In this document: piece after piece, positions 7,114 through 14,669 of the stretch
How positions within the stretch are numbered: the stretch's first letter is position 1
Layout of the letters: every line of letters starts with the position of its first letter
From: Candidatus Pelagibacterales bacterium
Lineage (GTDB): Bacteria > Pseudomonadota > Alphaproteobacteria > TMED109
Direction: 5' to 3'
NCBI GenBank assembly: GCA_002732015.1
Contig: PCCU01000016.1
Coordinates: forward strand, 35,654 to 55,168
DNA length: 19,515 nucleotides
Notes under the pieces: model-generated
The model's database searches: none
The model's input: only the letters and a program-made list of their open reading frames with translations
What the model was told of the DNA's origin: nothing
Made by a program: the position numbers and the translations under genes

Positions 7114-7647
7114 TTATTTTTTCTTACCTTCTTTTCTTCTGATTAATTCTTCTTGGTATTTAATACCCTTTCCTTTGTAAGGCTCAGGCTTCCTTAGTTT
7201 TCTAATTTCAGAAGCAAATTGACCTACTTTTTGTTTGTCAATACCAGAAACTATTATTTCTGTAGGCTTAGAGCATTTTACTTCTAAGTCCTTAGGAATA
7301 GCCAATTTTATATCATGGCTATACCCTAATTGCAAAGTTAATATATTCTCTTCTATAGAAGCACGATACCCAACTCCATTGATTTCAAGTACTTTTGAAA
7401 ACCCTTTAGATACTCCAGTAACCATATTATTTATAATGGTTCTTGCCATTCCCCAACTAGCTTTAGCACTTTTGCTTTCATTTAAAGGCACAACTCTTAC
7501 TTTATCCTTTTCCTTTTCTAACTTTACAGTATTAGGAAAGTTAGCATTCAATTCTCCTTTAGACCCTTTTATGGTAATGCCATTATGTACTATAGAGACA
7601 TCAATTCCCTCTGGTAAATCTATTAACTTTTTTCCAACTCTAGACAT
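7114..7647 (-). CDS. rplF: 50S ribosomal protein L6
   Basis: L6 binds near the sarcin-ricin loop and the factor-binding site of the large subunit. Its two similar alpha/beta domains are visible: 'MSRVGKKLIDLPEGIDVSI' with 'IKGSKGELN' first, then 'EINGVGYRASIEENILTLQL' with 'LGYSHDIKLAIPK'. The C-terminal signature 'IRKLRKPEPYKGKGIKY' is intact. The length of 177 aa is normal. The ATG at 7647 lies 3 bp after the rpsH stop. Confidence 0.98.
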   Translation of the reverse strand: MSRVGKKLIDLPEGIDVSIVHNGITIKGSKGELNANFPNTVKLEKEKDKVRVVPLNESKSAKASWGMARTIINNMVTGVSKGFSKVLEINGVGYRASIEENILTLQLGYSHDIKLAIPKDLEVKCSKPTEIIVSGIDKQKVGQFASEIRKLRKPEPYKGKGIKYQEELIRRKEGKKK

Positions 7648-7650
7648 ATC

Positions 7651-8046
7651 TTAATAAATCCTGCATAAAACTTCGCCTCCGATATTAATTTCTTTAGCTT
7701 TAAAGTTTGTCATCACGCCTTTAGATGTAGATACTATAGAAACTCCCATATTATTTTTATAAACTGGCATATTTTTTACTGAAGAATAAATTCTTAAGCC
7801 AGGCTTAGAAATTCTTATAATTTCTTTAATAACAGGTTCTCCATGATAGTATTTCAGAGATATTTCAATCACCTTGCCTTTGATACCTTCAATTTCAGAA
7901 AACTCTCTAATAAAACCTTCTTCTTTTAAAACCTTTAATATTGCTAGTTTCATTTTAGAAGAAGGACAATTTACAGTAGATTTTCTTACTTGCTGCCCAT
8001 TTCTTATTCTGGTTAGTAAATCACTTATAGGGTCTGTCATTGTCAT
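7651..8046 (-). CDS. rpsH: 30S ribosomal protein S8
   Basis: S8 binds helix 21 of 16S rRNA early in 30S assembly, and in E. coli it also represses spc translation at rplE. The N-terminus 'DPISDLLTRIRNGQQ' and the C-terminal 'MGVSIVSTSKGVMTN' plus 'GGEVLCRIY' are diagnostic. The length is 131 aa. Two in-frame ATGs lie two codons apart (8046 and 8040). I keep the upstream one because alphaproteobacterial S8 commonly starts 'M-M-DPI'. I cannot recognise an S8-binding element around rplE by eye. Confidence 0.97.
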   Translation of the reverse strand: MTMTDPISDLLTRIRNGQQVRKSTVNCPSSKMKLAILKVLKEEGFIREFSEIEGIKGKVIEISLKYYHGEPVIKEIIRISKPGLRIYSSVKNMPVYKNNMGVSIVSTSKGVMTNFKAKEINIGGEVLCRIY

Positions 8047-8056
8047 TTTTATTCCT

Positions 8057-8362
8057 TTACCAGCTAGCCTTAATCATTCCAGGAATTTGTCCAGAAGCTG
8101 CTAAATCTCTTAATGCAATCCTAGATAACTTTACTCTTCTGTAAAAGCCTCTGGGCCTTCCTGATAATTCACACCTATTCCTAACTCTAACTGCACATCC
8201 ATTTTTAGGTAAAGAGGCTAACTTTATAACAGCCTGAAATCTATCCTCTGAACTTGTTTTTTTATTCATTATGATTTCCTTTAGACCTTTTCTTTTTTCT
8301 GCGAATTTTTCAACTTTTCTTATTCTTGATTTATTTTTTTCTATAGCGCTTTTTTTTGCCAA
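8057..8362 (-). CDS. rpsN: 30S ribosomal protein S14, zinc-independent long form (TTG start)
   Basis: S14 is a late-assembling 30S head protein. The 101 aa length and the sequence 'RVRNRCELSGRPRGFYRR' near residues 59-76 identify the long form. The paired CxxC zinc ribbon of the short form is absent; only two separated Cys are seen (Cys56 and Cys63). The C-terminus 'LSRIALRDLAASGQIPGM' is canonical. The start codon is TTG at 8362, with AAGGAG exactly 6 bp upstream; that Shine-Dalgarno sequence touches the rplE TAA stop. The conserved 'MAKKS' N-terminus supports this start over any internal codon. Confidence 0.97.
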   Translation of the reverse strand: MAKKSAIEKNKSRIRKVEKFAEKRKGLKEIIMNKKTSSEDRFQAVIKLASLPKNGCAVRVRNRCELSGRPRGFYRRVKLSRIALRDLAASGQIPGMIKASW

Positions 8363-8373
8363 AACCTTCTCCT

Positions 8374-8913
8374 TTAAATATTAATAGGTAAATTAAACAT
8401 TTTTAATAATTCTAATCCATGATGGTCATTTTTTGCAGTTGTAACTATCGTTATATCCATACCTCTTAGCTCATCTAAATTATCATAATCTATTTCGGGA
8501 AATACTATTTGTTCTTTAAGTCCTAAGGAATAGTTTCCTTTCCCATCAAAGCTTTTTTTTGAAAGCCCTCTAAAATCTCTTACTCTTGGCAATGCAATAT
8601 TAACTAACCTATCTAAAAACTCATACATTCTGGTTTTTCTTAAAGTCACCTTTACTCCTACATTAGAACCTTCTCTAAGTTTAAATCCAGCCACTGACTT
8701 TCTTGCCTTTGTGATAACTGGTTGCTGCCCACTAATTAACCTCATTTCACTGAGTGCACCATCTATTTTGCCTTTTTCTTGAGAAGCTTTCCCAACACCC
8801 ATATTTATAGTAATTTTTTTTAACCTTGGAACAGCCATTTCATTCTTAATCTGCAAACTATCTTTCAGAGCACTCTTAATTTGTTTTTCATATAAATCTT
8901 TTAATCTAGCCAT
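8374..8913 (-). CDS. rplE: 50S ribosomal protein L5
   Basis: L5 binds 5S rRNA in the central protuberance and contacts S13 and P-site tRNA. Signatures are 'VPRLKKITINMGVGKASQ' near residues 28-45, 'GQQPVITKARKSVAGFKLRE', 'GVKVTLRKTRMYEFLDRL' and 'KEQIVFPEIDYD'. The 179 aa length is standard. The ATG at 8913 shares its A with the rplX TAA stop (TAATG), suggesting translational coupling. Confidence 0.98.
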   Translation of the reverse strand: MARLKDLYEKQIKSALKDSLQIKNEMAVPRLKKITINMGVGKASQEKGKIDGALSEMRLISGQQPVITKARKSVAGFKLREGSNVGVKVTLRKTRMYEFLDRLVNIALPRVRDFRGLSKKSFDGKGNYSLGLKEQIVFPEIDYDNLDELRGMDITIVTTAKNDHHGLELLKMFNLPINI

Positions 8914-9236
8914 TATTTATCAATCACCTCTCCAGTAAGTTTGCTATAACGAACCTTTCTTCCATCCTTTAAAAATTTATATCCAACTTTAGTAGCTTTG
9001 TTTTTTGTTTCTTCTAAAAATGCAATATTAGAGATATTTATAGAGTTTTCTTTCTCCTTAATACCTCCTGGGTCATTTTGAGTTGGTTTAGTATGTCTTT
9101 TTACTAAATTAACCCCTCTTACAGTTGCTCTATTTTTTTCAGGGAATACTTTAAGTACTTCACCTGTAACACCCTTATTTTTTCCGGCTACAACAATAAC
9201 TTTATCTCCTTTTTTTATTTTTATTTTTGCTGCCAT
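8913..9236 (-). CDS. rplX: 50S ribosomal protein L24
   Basis: L24 is an assembly-initiating large-subunit protein at the tunnel exit. A KOW motif spans about residues 8-35 ('KKGDKVIVVAGKNKG' then 'GEVLKVFPEKNRA'), followed by 'GVNLVKRHTKPTQ' and 'GGIKEKENSINISNIAF'. The length of 107 aa is normal. Both ends overlap neighbours by one base in TAATG arrangements: its ATG with the rplN stop, and its own stop with the rplE ATG. Confidence 0.97.
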   Translation of the reverse strand: MAAKIKIKKGDKVIVVAGKNKGVTGEVLKVFPEKNRATVRGVNLVKRHTKPTQNDPGGIKEKENSINISNIAFLEETKNKATKVGYKFLKDGRKVRYSKLTGEVIDK

Positions 9237-9604
9237 TATAATACCTCTGGAGCTAGTGAAACAATTTTCATAAACTTCTTTGCTCTTAATTCTCTCGTTA
9301 CAGGTCCAAAAATTCTGGTTCCAATTGGCTCCTGTTGCTTATTAATTAAAACAGCAGCATTTTTATCAAATCTAATAGCACTACCATCATTTCTTCTAAT
9401 CTCTTTTGCAGTTCTAACTATCACTGCATGATGCACATCCCCCTTATTTACCTTTCCTTTTGGAATAGCTTCCTTTATAGAAACTATTATCACATCGCCT
9501 ACACTTGCAAACCTTCTTTTAGAGCCACCAATAACTTTTATACATTGCACTCTTCTAGCCCCTGAATTATCTGCTACTTCTAAATTGGTCTCATTTATTA
9601 TCAT
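9236..9604 (-). CDS. rplN: 50S ribosomal protein L14 (start corrected to 9604)
   Basis: L14 is a beta-barrel protein at the subunit interface, contacting 16S helix 14. Signatures are 'ETNLEVADNSGARRVQCIKV' near the N-terminus, 'VGDVIIVSIKEAIPKGKV', 'AVIVRTAKEIRRNDGS' and the end 'FMKIVSLAPEVL'. Starting at the ATG at 9604 gives 122 aa, the family length, with 'MIINETNLEVADN' matching the canonical beginning. The open frame continues 10 codons upstream to a TTG at 9634, but that would overlap rpsQ by 16 bp and add residues absent from L14. It is the first spc gene, 14 bp after rpsQ. Confidence 0.96.
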   Translation of the reverse strand: MIINETNLEVADNSGARRVQCIKVIGGSKRRFASVGDVIIVSIKEAIPKGKVNKGDVHHAVIVRTAKEIRRNDGSAIRFDKNAAVLINKQQEPIGTRIFGPVTRELRAKKFMKIVSLAPEVL

Positions 9605-9618
9605 CTTTATTCCTAACT

Positions 9619-9843
9619 CTAAATAACTACCCAAGTTTTTAATTTAGAAATTGGTTTAGTTTCTTGAATAGAAACTTTGTCTCCAACTTTTAAAACGTTA
9701 CCTTCATCATGAGCATGATATTTTTTATATTTTTTTATATACTTTTTATAAATAGGGTGTTTTAACATCCTTTCGACTTTTACTACAACTGTTTTTGTAT
9801 TACTTGCGCTACATACAGTACCGTTTAGAATTCTTTTAGGCAT
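9619..9843 (-). CDS. rpsQ: 30S ribosomal protein S17
   Basis: S17 is a primary 16S-binding OB-fold protein. The 74 aa product shows 'LNGTVCSASNTKTVVVKVER' near residues 6-25, 'HPIYKKYIKKYKKYHAHDE' and 'LKVGDKVSIQETKPISKLK'. These are the family's strand-loop landmarks. The ATG at 9843 lies inside the end of rpmC, an 8-bp overlap (ATGCCTAA), so the two are probably translationally coupled. It ends in TAG before rplN. Confidence 0.97.
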   Translation of the reverse strand: MPKRILNGTVCSASNTKTVVVKVERMLKHPIYKKYIKKYKKYHAHDEGNVLKVGDKVSIQETKPISKLKTWVVI

Positions 9844-10036
9844 CAGATTTTTTCTCCTGTAAATTAAGTATAGTGTTTATTCTAGCTATTTCTCTTCTAA
9901 CAAACTTTATTCTTGATGGTTTTTCTAACTGCCCCATAGATTTTTGAAACCTTAGGTTCATTCCTTCTTTTTTGTAATTAGAAAGTAATGTCTCTAATTC
10001 ATCAACAGTTTTAGATTTTAAGTCTGTTTTTGGCAT
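9836..10036 (-). CDS. rpmC: 50S ribosomal protein L29
   Basis: L29 is a small two-helix protein at the tunnel exit, part of the docking site for trigger factor and SRP. The 66 aa sequence shows 'KTVDELETLLSNYKKEGMNL', then 'RFQKSMGQLEKPSRIKFVRR' and 'IARINTIL', the standard pattern and length. It starts with ATG 1 bp after the rplP stop, and its last 8 bp overlap rpsQ. Confidence 0.96.
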   Translation of the reverse strand: MPKTDLKSKTVDELETLLSNYKKEGMNLRFQKSMGQLEKPSRIKFVRREIARINTILNLQEKKSDA

Positions 10037-10037
10037 A

Positions 10038-10454
10038 CTATAATCTAACTCCTCTAGTTATAAACTTAGTTTGAATAGGTAATTTTGCGGCACCTAATTC
10101 AAAAGCTCTTTTAGCAAGTTCTTCACTTACCCCATCCAACTCAAATAATATTCTCCCTGGCTTTACTCTACAAGCCCAATATTCTGGAGTTCCTTTTCCC
10201 TTACCCATTCTAACTTCAGCTGGCTTTTGTGATACAGGCAAATCAGGAAAAATTCTAATCCAAACTCTTCCTTGTCTCTTAATATGTCTAGTGATTGCTC
10301 TTCTAGCCGCTTCAATTTGTCTAGCTGTTATTCTTTCTGGTTGCAGAGCTTTAAGTCCAAAGGCACCAAAATTTAAAGAAAACCCGCCTTTAGCATTTCC
10401 ATGTATTCTACCCTTATGTGCTTTTCTATATTTAGTTTTTTTAGGAAATAGCAT
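10038..10454 (-). CDS. rplP: 50S ribosomal protein L16
   Basis: L16 is a late-assembly protein that helps shape the peptidyl transferase centre and A-site tRNA position. Signatures are 'KYRKAHKGRIHGNAKGG' near residues 8-24, 'ITARQIEAARRAITRHIKRQ', 'WIRIFPDLPVSQKPAEVRMG' followed by 'KGKGTPEYWACRVKPGRILF', and the tail 'KLPIQTKFITR'. The length of 138 aa is normal. The Arg in 'EVRMGKGKG', the hydroxylated position in E. coli, is conserved. It starts with ATG 3 bp after rpsC. Confidence 0.98.
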   Translation of the reverse strand: MLFPKKTKYRKAHKGRIHGNAKGGFSLNFGAFGLKALQPERITARQIEAARRAITRHIKRQGRVWIRIFPDLPVSQKPAEVRMGKGKGTPEYWACRVKPGRILFELDGVSEELAKRAFELGAAKLPIQTKFITRGVRL

Positions 10455-10457
10455 AAT

Positions 10458-11144
10458 TTACTTATCCTTGCCTTTATTAAATGATGTTTTAGTTGTTTCA
10501 GATTCCTTTTTATCATCTCCTGACGTTTCCCCCTTATAAACCCAAACCTTTATTCCTATTGTTCCGTAAGCTGTGTGTGAAGTTGAAACACCATAATCTA
10601 TATCAGCTCTCAATGAATGAAGTGGAACTCTTCCTTCCCTATACCATTCTATTCTTGCTATCTCAGCACCACCTAGCCTTCCACCGGATACAATTTTTAT
10701 TCCCTCTGCTCCTAATCTCAAAGCAGACTGTATCGCTCTTTTCATAGTTCTTCTAAATGATGCTCTTCTTTCAAGTTGCTCTGCTATATTATCTGCTATT
10801 AATTGAGCGTCTAACTCTGGCTTTCTTACCTCCACAATATTAAGTTGAACATCTCCACTTGTAATTTTAGAAATTTTTTGTTTTATTTTTTCTATATCAC
10901 TTCCTTTTTTTCCAATAACAACTCCAGGTCTTGCAGTATGAATTGTAATTATTGCTTTTTTTGCTGGTCTTTCAACAACTACCTTACTAACAGCAGCTTG
11001 CTTAAGTTCTTTCCGAATATAATTTTTAATCTTTAGATCTTCATGTAAGAGATTGGCATACTCTTTTCCTTTGGCATACCATTTAGAACTCCAATCCTTA
11101 TTAACGCTCAATCTCAATACTATTGGATTTACTTTTTGACCCAT
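10458..11144 (-). CDS. rpsC: 30S ribosomal protein S3
   Basis: S3 lines the mRNA entry tunnel in the 30S head. The N-terminus 'MGQKVNPIVLRLSVNKDW' is canonical, a type-2 KH domain carries GVVIGKKG at 74-81, and the C-terminal domain shows 'RRASFRRTMKRAIQSALRLG' and 'GAEIARIEWYREGRVPLHSL'. The 228 aa length includes a charged tail of about 20 residues. The ATG at 11144 shares one base with the rplV stop (TAATG). Confidence 0.98.
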   Translation of the reverse strand: MGQKVNPIVLRLSVNKDWSSKWYAKGKEYANLLHEDLKIKNYIRKELKQAAVSKVVVERPAKKAIITIHTARPGVVIGKKGSDIEKIKQKISKITSGDVQLNIVEVRKPELDAQLIADNIAEQLERRASFRRTMKRAIQSALRLGAEGIKIVSGGRLGGAEIARIEWYREGRVPLHSLRADIDYGVSTSHTAYGTIGIKVWVYKGETSGDDKKESETTKTSFNKGKDK

Positions 11145-11497
11145 TACTTTTTCTCCTCCATTTGCTTTAGGATTATTGTAAGCTTGCTAAATGGTTTTAA
11201 AATTCTCGCTGCCCTTCCTCTGGCTCGAGCTCTTAGTCTTTTCATCACCATTGCTTTTCCAACAAACGCTTCATCAACTACCAACTTATCAATATCAAGA
11301 GCATAATTATTTTCGGCATTAGCAATTGCTGAATTTAAAACCTTTAAAACATCTTTAGAAATTCTTTTTCTAGAAAATGTAAGGTTATCTATAGCACTTT
11401 TAATACCTTTTCCTCGTATAGATTTAGCAACTAAATTTAATTTCTGAGGGCTTATTCTTAGATTTGTTGCTCTAGCAGTCGCTTTAGTGTTGTCCAT
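11144..11497 (-). CDS. rplV: 50S ribosomal protein L22 (start placed at 11497)
   Basis: L22 extends a beta-hairpin into the exit tunnel. Signatures are 'RISPQKLNLVAKSIRGK' near the N-terminus, 'VLNSAIANAENNYALDID' and the hairpin end 'MVMKRLRARARGRAARI'. Two in-frame ATGs lie two codons apart, at 11503 and 11497. AGGG directly abuts the upstream ATG but lies 6 bp before the downstream one, so I choose 11497 (117 aa, beginning MDNTKATA). The difference is only two residues. The gene lies between rpsS and rpsC as in other S10 operons. Confidence 0.93.
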   Translation of the reverse strand: MDNTKATARATNLRISPQKLNLVAKSIRGKGIKSAIDNLTFSRKRISKDVLKVLNSAIANAENNYALDIDKLVVDEAFVGKAMVMKRLRARARGRAARILKPFSKLTIILKQMEEKK

Positions 11498-11509
11498 TTT
11501 CATCCCTAA

Positions 11510-11785
11510 TTATTTTTTTGCCTTTTTATCTGCCGTATGACCATAATAAGTTCTAGTTGGAGAATATTCACCAAGTTTTTGTCCTACCATTTCTTCTGAT
11601 ATTAAAACAGGTATAAATTTTTTACCATTGTATACGTTAAAAGTTATACCAACAAACTGCGGAAGTATTGTTGATCTCCTTGACCAAGTTTTTATTGGTT
11701 TAGTATTATTTTCCTTAAGGTGATCTTGTACCTTTTTAATCAAATGCCCATCAACAAATGGTCCTTTCCAGACTGACCTTGCCAT
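11510..11785 (-). CDS. rpsS: 30S ribosomal protein S19
   Basis: S19 pairs with S13 in the 30S head and forms intersubunit bridges. The 91 aa product is canonical: 'MARSVWKGPFVDGHLIKKV', 'KTWSRRSTILPQFVGITFNV', 'YNGKKFIPVLISEEMVGQKL' and 'GEYSPTRTYYGHTADKKAKK'. The ATG at 11785 is 2 bp after the rplB TAG stop, and the family start is unambiguous. Confidence 0.98.
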   Translation of the reverse strand: MARSVWKGPFVDGHLIKKVQDHLKENNTKPIKTWSRRSTILPQFVGITFNVYNGKKFIPVLISEEMVGQKLGEYSPTRTYYGHTADKKAKK

Positions 11786-11787
11786 AC

Positions 11788-12615
11788 CTACCTACTGTTC
11801 CTTCTTTTTAAAATAAATTTATCTGTTCTTTTATTATTTCTAGTTCTTTTACCCTTTGTAGGAACTCCCCAAGGAGTAACAGGGTTTCTTCCTCCGGAAG
11901 TTCTACCTTCTCCACCACCATGGGGGTGGTCTACAGGATTCATGACTACACCTCTAACATGTGGTCTTTTTCCTAGCCATCTACTTCTTCCTGCCTTTCC
12001 TGACTTAATATTCTGATGATCTGGGTTAGATACTACTCCAATGGTAGCTCTACAAACTAAAGGCACTAATCTTTGTTCACCTGAAACCATTTTCAACATA
12101 GCATTATTTTTATCTTTTCCTACTAATTGGACAGAAGATCCAGCAGACCTAGCGATTTGACCACCTTTACCTGGCTTCAATTCAACATTATGTAATAAAG
12201 TTCCTGCGGGTATGTTTTTCATAGGCAAACAATTGCCTGGTTTTATATCGACACTATTTCCTGATATTACTGTATCAGATACTTTAAGTTTTTGCGGAGC
12301 TATTATGTAGTTAAGACTTCCATCTTCATATTTAATTAAGGCAATAAAACAGGTTCTATTTGGATCATACTCTAATCTAATTACTTCAGCTTTCTTATCA
12401 TCATTTTTTCTCTTGAAATCAATAACTCTGTAGTTTCTCTTATGCCCCCCTCCTTTCCACCAGACAGTTATTCTTCCTTTATTATTTCTTCCTCCAGACT
12501 TTGACAAACCTTGTGTTAGCTTCTTTACAGGACCTCCTTTATGCAATTTTGATTTATCAACTAAAACTAAAGATCTTCTAGAAGGAGTAGTTGGATTATA
12601 GTTCTTTAATGCCAT
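11788..12615 (-). CDS. rplB: 50S ribosomal protein L2
   Basis: L2 is a large primary rRNA-binding protein needed for subunit association and peptidyl transferase activity. Signatures are 'GGRNNKGRITVWWKGGGHKR' at 41-60, 'YDPNRTCFIALIKYEDGS' at 83-100, 'IPAGTLLHNVELKPGKGGQ' and 'GVVMNPVDHPHGGGEGRTSG'. His230 corresponds to the functionally important His229 of E. coli. The length of 275 aa is standard. The ATG at 12615 shares one base with the rplW stop (TAATG). Confidence 0.98.
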   Translation of the reverse strand: MALKNYNPTTPSRRSLVLVDKSKLHKGGPVKKLTQGLSKSGGRNNKGRITVWWKGGGHKRNYRVIDFKRKNDDKKAEVIRLEYDPNRTCFIALIKYEDGSLNYIIAPQKLKVSDTVISGNSVDIKPGNCLPMKNIPAGTLLHNVELKPGKGGQIARSAGSSVQLVGKDKNNAMLKMVSGEQRLVPLVCRATIGVVSNPDHQNIKSGKAGRSRWLGKRPHVRGVVMNPVDHPHGGGEGRTSGGRNPVTPWGVPTKGKRTRNNKRTDKFILKRRNSR

Positions 12616-12905
12616 TAATTTACTCCCCCGCTATAATCTAAAGTTTCACCTTTTACTAAAGTAATAACTGCCTTTTTAAAATCACTTCTCTTTCCTTTAG
12701 TGCCTTTAAATACTTTTTTCTTACCCTTTACCTTAATAGTATTTATTGCTTTGACTTTAACCTTAAAAACTTTTTCTATGGCTTTTTTTATATCCCCCTT
12801 AGAAGAGTTTATAGCTACTTTAAAAACAAACTGATTATTCTCAGAAATTTTAGTAGATTTCTCTGTCACTACAGGAAATTTGATTATATCATAAAGGTTT
12901 GTCAT
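12615..12905 (-). CDS. rplW: 50S ribosomal protein L23
   Basis: L23 sits at the tunnel exit and is the main docking site for trigger factor and SRP. The 96 aa product shows 'YDIIKFPVVTEKSTKISENN' at the N-terminus, 'FKVAINSSKGDIKKAIEKVF' with 'KVKVKAINTIKVKGKKK' in the middle, and 'FKKAVITLVKGETLDY' at the end. Length and pattern are standard. It starts with ATG directly next to the rplD stop, with no spacer, and its stop overlaps the rplB start. Confidence 0.97.
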   Translation of the reverse strand: MTNLYDIIKFPVVTEKSTKISENNQFVFKVAINSSKGDIKKAIEKVFKVKVKAINTIKVKGKKKVFKGTKGKRSDFKKAVITLVKGETLDYSGGVN

Positions 12906-13538
12906 TTATTTATATACTTCCTCGACACGCTGAACAGCCTCTTTAGAAATAACCAATGTTTTTCTCTTTAAAATTAAGGCTGCATTAATACCTTTACAAG
13001 AAATCAGGTCACAGTTTTTTAAGTTTTTAATAGATAACTGAAAGTTTTTATTTATTTTATCAGTTTCTAAAAAAGCAGCAGATTCGATCCCTAGCTTTTT
13101 TATTTTAAGATTTAAATCTTTAGTTTTAATTTTATTCAATTCTAATTTATCAATAACTTTTATGTTGCCTTCTCTTAACTTGGTGGAAAACAATGCTCTA
13201 AATGCGCTTTTTTTTAATTTTGAATTAAGTTTATATTCATGGCTTCTTGGGGTAGGACCATGTACCACTCCTCCACCTTTAAATTGAACTACTTTTTTTG
13301 ATCCGTGTCTTGCACGCCCCATTCCCTTTTGTTTATAAATTTTAGCAGTTGACCCTGTTATTTCTCCTCTTTCTTTAACCTTATGGGTTCCTTGTCTCTT
13401 CTTTGCTAGTTGCCAGTTTACTAGTCTAGCAATAATTCCGTTATTTTCCTTTGCATGAAAAACCTTTTCTGAAAGACTAATATCCTCTATTGGTTTGTTA
13501 TCTAAATTAGTAATTTTAATTTTTGTTTTACTTGCCAT
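12906..13538 (-). CDS. rplD: 50S ribosomal protein L4
   Basis: L4 lines the exit tunnel opposite L22. In E. coli it also represses the S10 operon through a leader RNA; no such leader exists here, because rpsJ lies only 21 bp after tuf. Signatures are 'VNWQLAKKRQGTHKVKERGE' at 41-60, 'YKQKGMGRARHGSKKVVQFK' with 'GGGVVHGPTPRSHEY' (the tunnel loop), and 'LKKSAFRALFSTKLREGNI'. The length is 210 aa. Its ATG lies within the last codons of rplC, an 11-bp overlap. Confidence 0.97.
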   Translation of the reverse strand: MASKTKIKITNLDNKPIEDISLSEKVFHAKENNGIIARLVNWQLAKKRQGTHKVKERGEITGSTAKIYKQKGMGRARHGSKKVVQFKGGGVVHGPTPRSHEYKLNSKLKKSAFRALFSTKLREGNIKVIDKLELNKIKTKDLNLKIKKLGIESAAFLETDKINKNFQLSIKNLKNCDLISCKGINAALILKRKTLVISKEAVQRVEEVYK

Positions 13539-14340
13539 CTGAGTCTACCTCTTTTATATCATTTTTACTTTTTTCATCTTTATTGGCCTCTACTTTTTCA
13601 GCTAGTAAGTTTTCTTTAGCTTCGTTATTATTAATTTTTTCTTCTTTAGTTATCTCATCTTTTTTAATTTTTTTTGAGCCAAAGGGGTAGGGTGCATGAG
13701 GAGGCAATACTTTCTTTTTAGCATCTGTAATTGAAACCCATCCTCCTACAGAACCTGGCACACTTCCTTTCACTAAAAGAAGTCCTCTTTCTTCATCAAT
13801 TGAGACAACCTCTAGGTTTTGCATAGAAACAGTTTTGTTTCCTAATTGGCCTGCCATCTTTTTTCCTTTCCACACTTTCCCTGGGTCTTGACTATTGCCG
13901 GTTGATCCATGGCTTCTGTGAGAGATTGATACTCCGTGACTAGCTCTAAGTCCTGAAAAATTGTGTCTTTTCATTCCACCAGCAAACCCCTTACCTATAG
14001 AAGTAGACTTTATATCAACAAATTGCCCTACTACAAAATGAGAAACATCAATTTCTGTTCCACTTTCAACTAAACTATCTTTAGAAACCCTAAACTCTTT
14101 TATTTTTCTTACTGGTTCGGTTTTTAGTTTTGCAAAAAAATTCTTCTCAGGCTTGTTTAACCTATTGGACTTCACTCTATCAAAACCCATAATTAAAGCA
14201 TTGTAACCATCAGTTTCAGTTTTTCTTAATTTTAGTACTTTAGCAGAAGGAATTTCTAAAACAGTTACGCTGTTGTGTTTTCTATTCAGATCGAAGACAC
14301 GTGTCATACCAAGTTTTTTTGCCATTAGACCTGTTCTCAT
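13528..14340 (-). CDS. rplC: 50S ribosomal protein L3 with long charged C-terminal tail
   Basis: L3 initiates large-subunit assembly and reaches the peptidyl transferase centre. Signatures are 'MRTGLMAKKLGMTRVFDLNR', 'GKGFAGGMKRHNFSGLRASH' near 117-135, and 'DPGKVWKGKKMAGQLGNKTV' near 152-171. Gln151 matches the Gln150 that PrmB methylates in E. coli, so the modification site is kept. The folded core ends near residue 220; about 45 further residues are rich in Lys, Glu and Asn. The total is 270 aa against 209 in E. coli. The ATG overlaps the rpsJ stop by four bases (ATGA). A second in-frame ATG exists at codon 6, but the first matches the usual alphaproteobacterial start. Confidence 0.97.
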   Translation of the reverse strand: MRTGLMAKKLGMTRVFDLNRKHNSVTVLEIPSAKVLKLRKTETDGYNALIMGFDRVKSNRLNKPEKNFFAKLKTEPVRKIKEFRVSKDSLVESGTEIDVSHFVVGQFVDIKSTSIGKGFAGGMKRHNFSGLRASHGVSISHRSHGSTGNSQDPGKVWKGKKMAGQLGNKTVSMQNLEVVSIDEERGLLLVKGSVPGSVGGWVSITDAKKKVLPPHAPYPFGSKKIKKDEITKEEKINNNEAKENLLAEKVEANKDEKSKNDIKEVDSDGK

Positions 14341-14648
14341 AACTTAATCTCTACATCTACACCAGCAGCTAAATCTAGCTTCATCAAAGCATCTACTGTT
14401 TGCGGAGTAGGTGAAACTATATCTAGTACTCTTTTATATGTTCTTATTTCAAATTGCTCTCTTGATTTTTTATCTACGTGAGGTGACCTGTTAACAGTAA
14501 ATCTTTCTATTTTAGTAGGCAAAGGAATAGGTCCTCTAACATCAGCTCCCGTTCTTTTTGCAGTGTTAACAATTTCATGAGTTGAATTATCTAAAACCCT
14601 ATGATCAAATGCTTTTAACCTTATTCGTATATTTTGATGCTCTGCCAA
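14337..14648 (-). CDS. rpsJ: 30S ribosomal protein S10 (TTG start)
   Basis: S10 is a 30S head protein, and in many bacteria also the NusE subunit of transcription antitermination complexes. Signatures are 'QNIRIRLKAFDHRVLDNST', 'VRGPIPLPTKIERFTVNRSP' and 'VSPTPQTVDALMKLDLAAGV'. The length is 103 aa, standard. The start is TTG at 14648: an in-frame TAA lies only three codons upstream and no other methionine precedes the conserved core. Its Shine-Dalgarno sequence is weak, with AGGG 10 bp upstream. The stop TGA overlaps the rplC ATG. Only 21 bp separate it from tuf, leaving no room for a separate S10 leader. Confidence 0.96.
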   Translation of the reverse strand: MAEHQNIRIRLKAFDHRVLDNSTHEIVNTAKRTGADVRGPIPLPTKIERFTVNRSPHVDKKSREQFEIRTYKRVLDIVSPTPQTVDALMKLDLAAGVDVEIKL

Positions 14649-14669
14649 CGTAATTTAACCCTATAATTT

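Noticed and set aside
9605..9634. A 10-residue N-terminal extension of L14 starting at TTG 9634
   Set aside because: It would overlap rpsQ by 16 bp and add residues not found in L14; the ATG at 9604 gives the canonical 122 aa protein.
10038..13538. Possible missing or broken genes in the S10/spc block (rpsD, rpmJ)
   Set aside because: All expected S10 and spc genes are intact. Absence of rpsD and rpmJ from this locus is normal for Alphaproteobacteria, where they lie elsewhere, so it is not evidence of loss.
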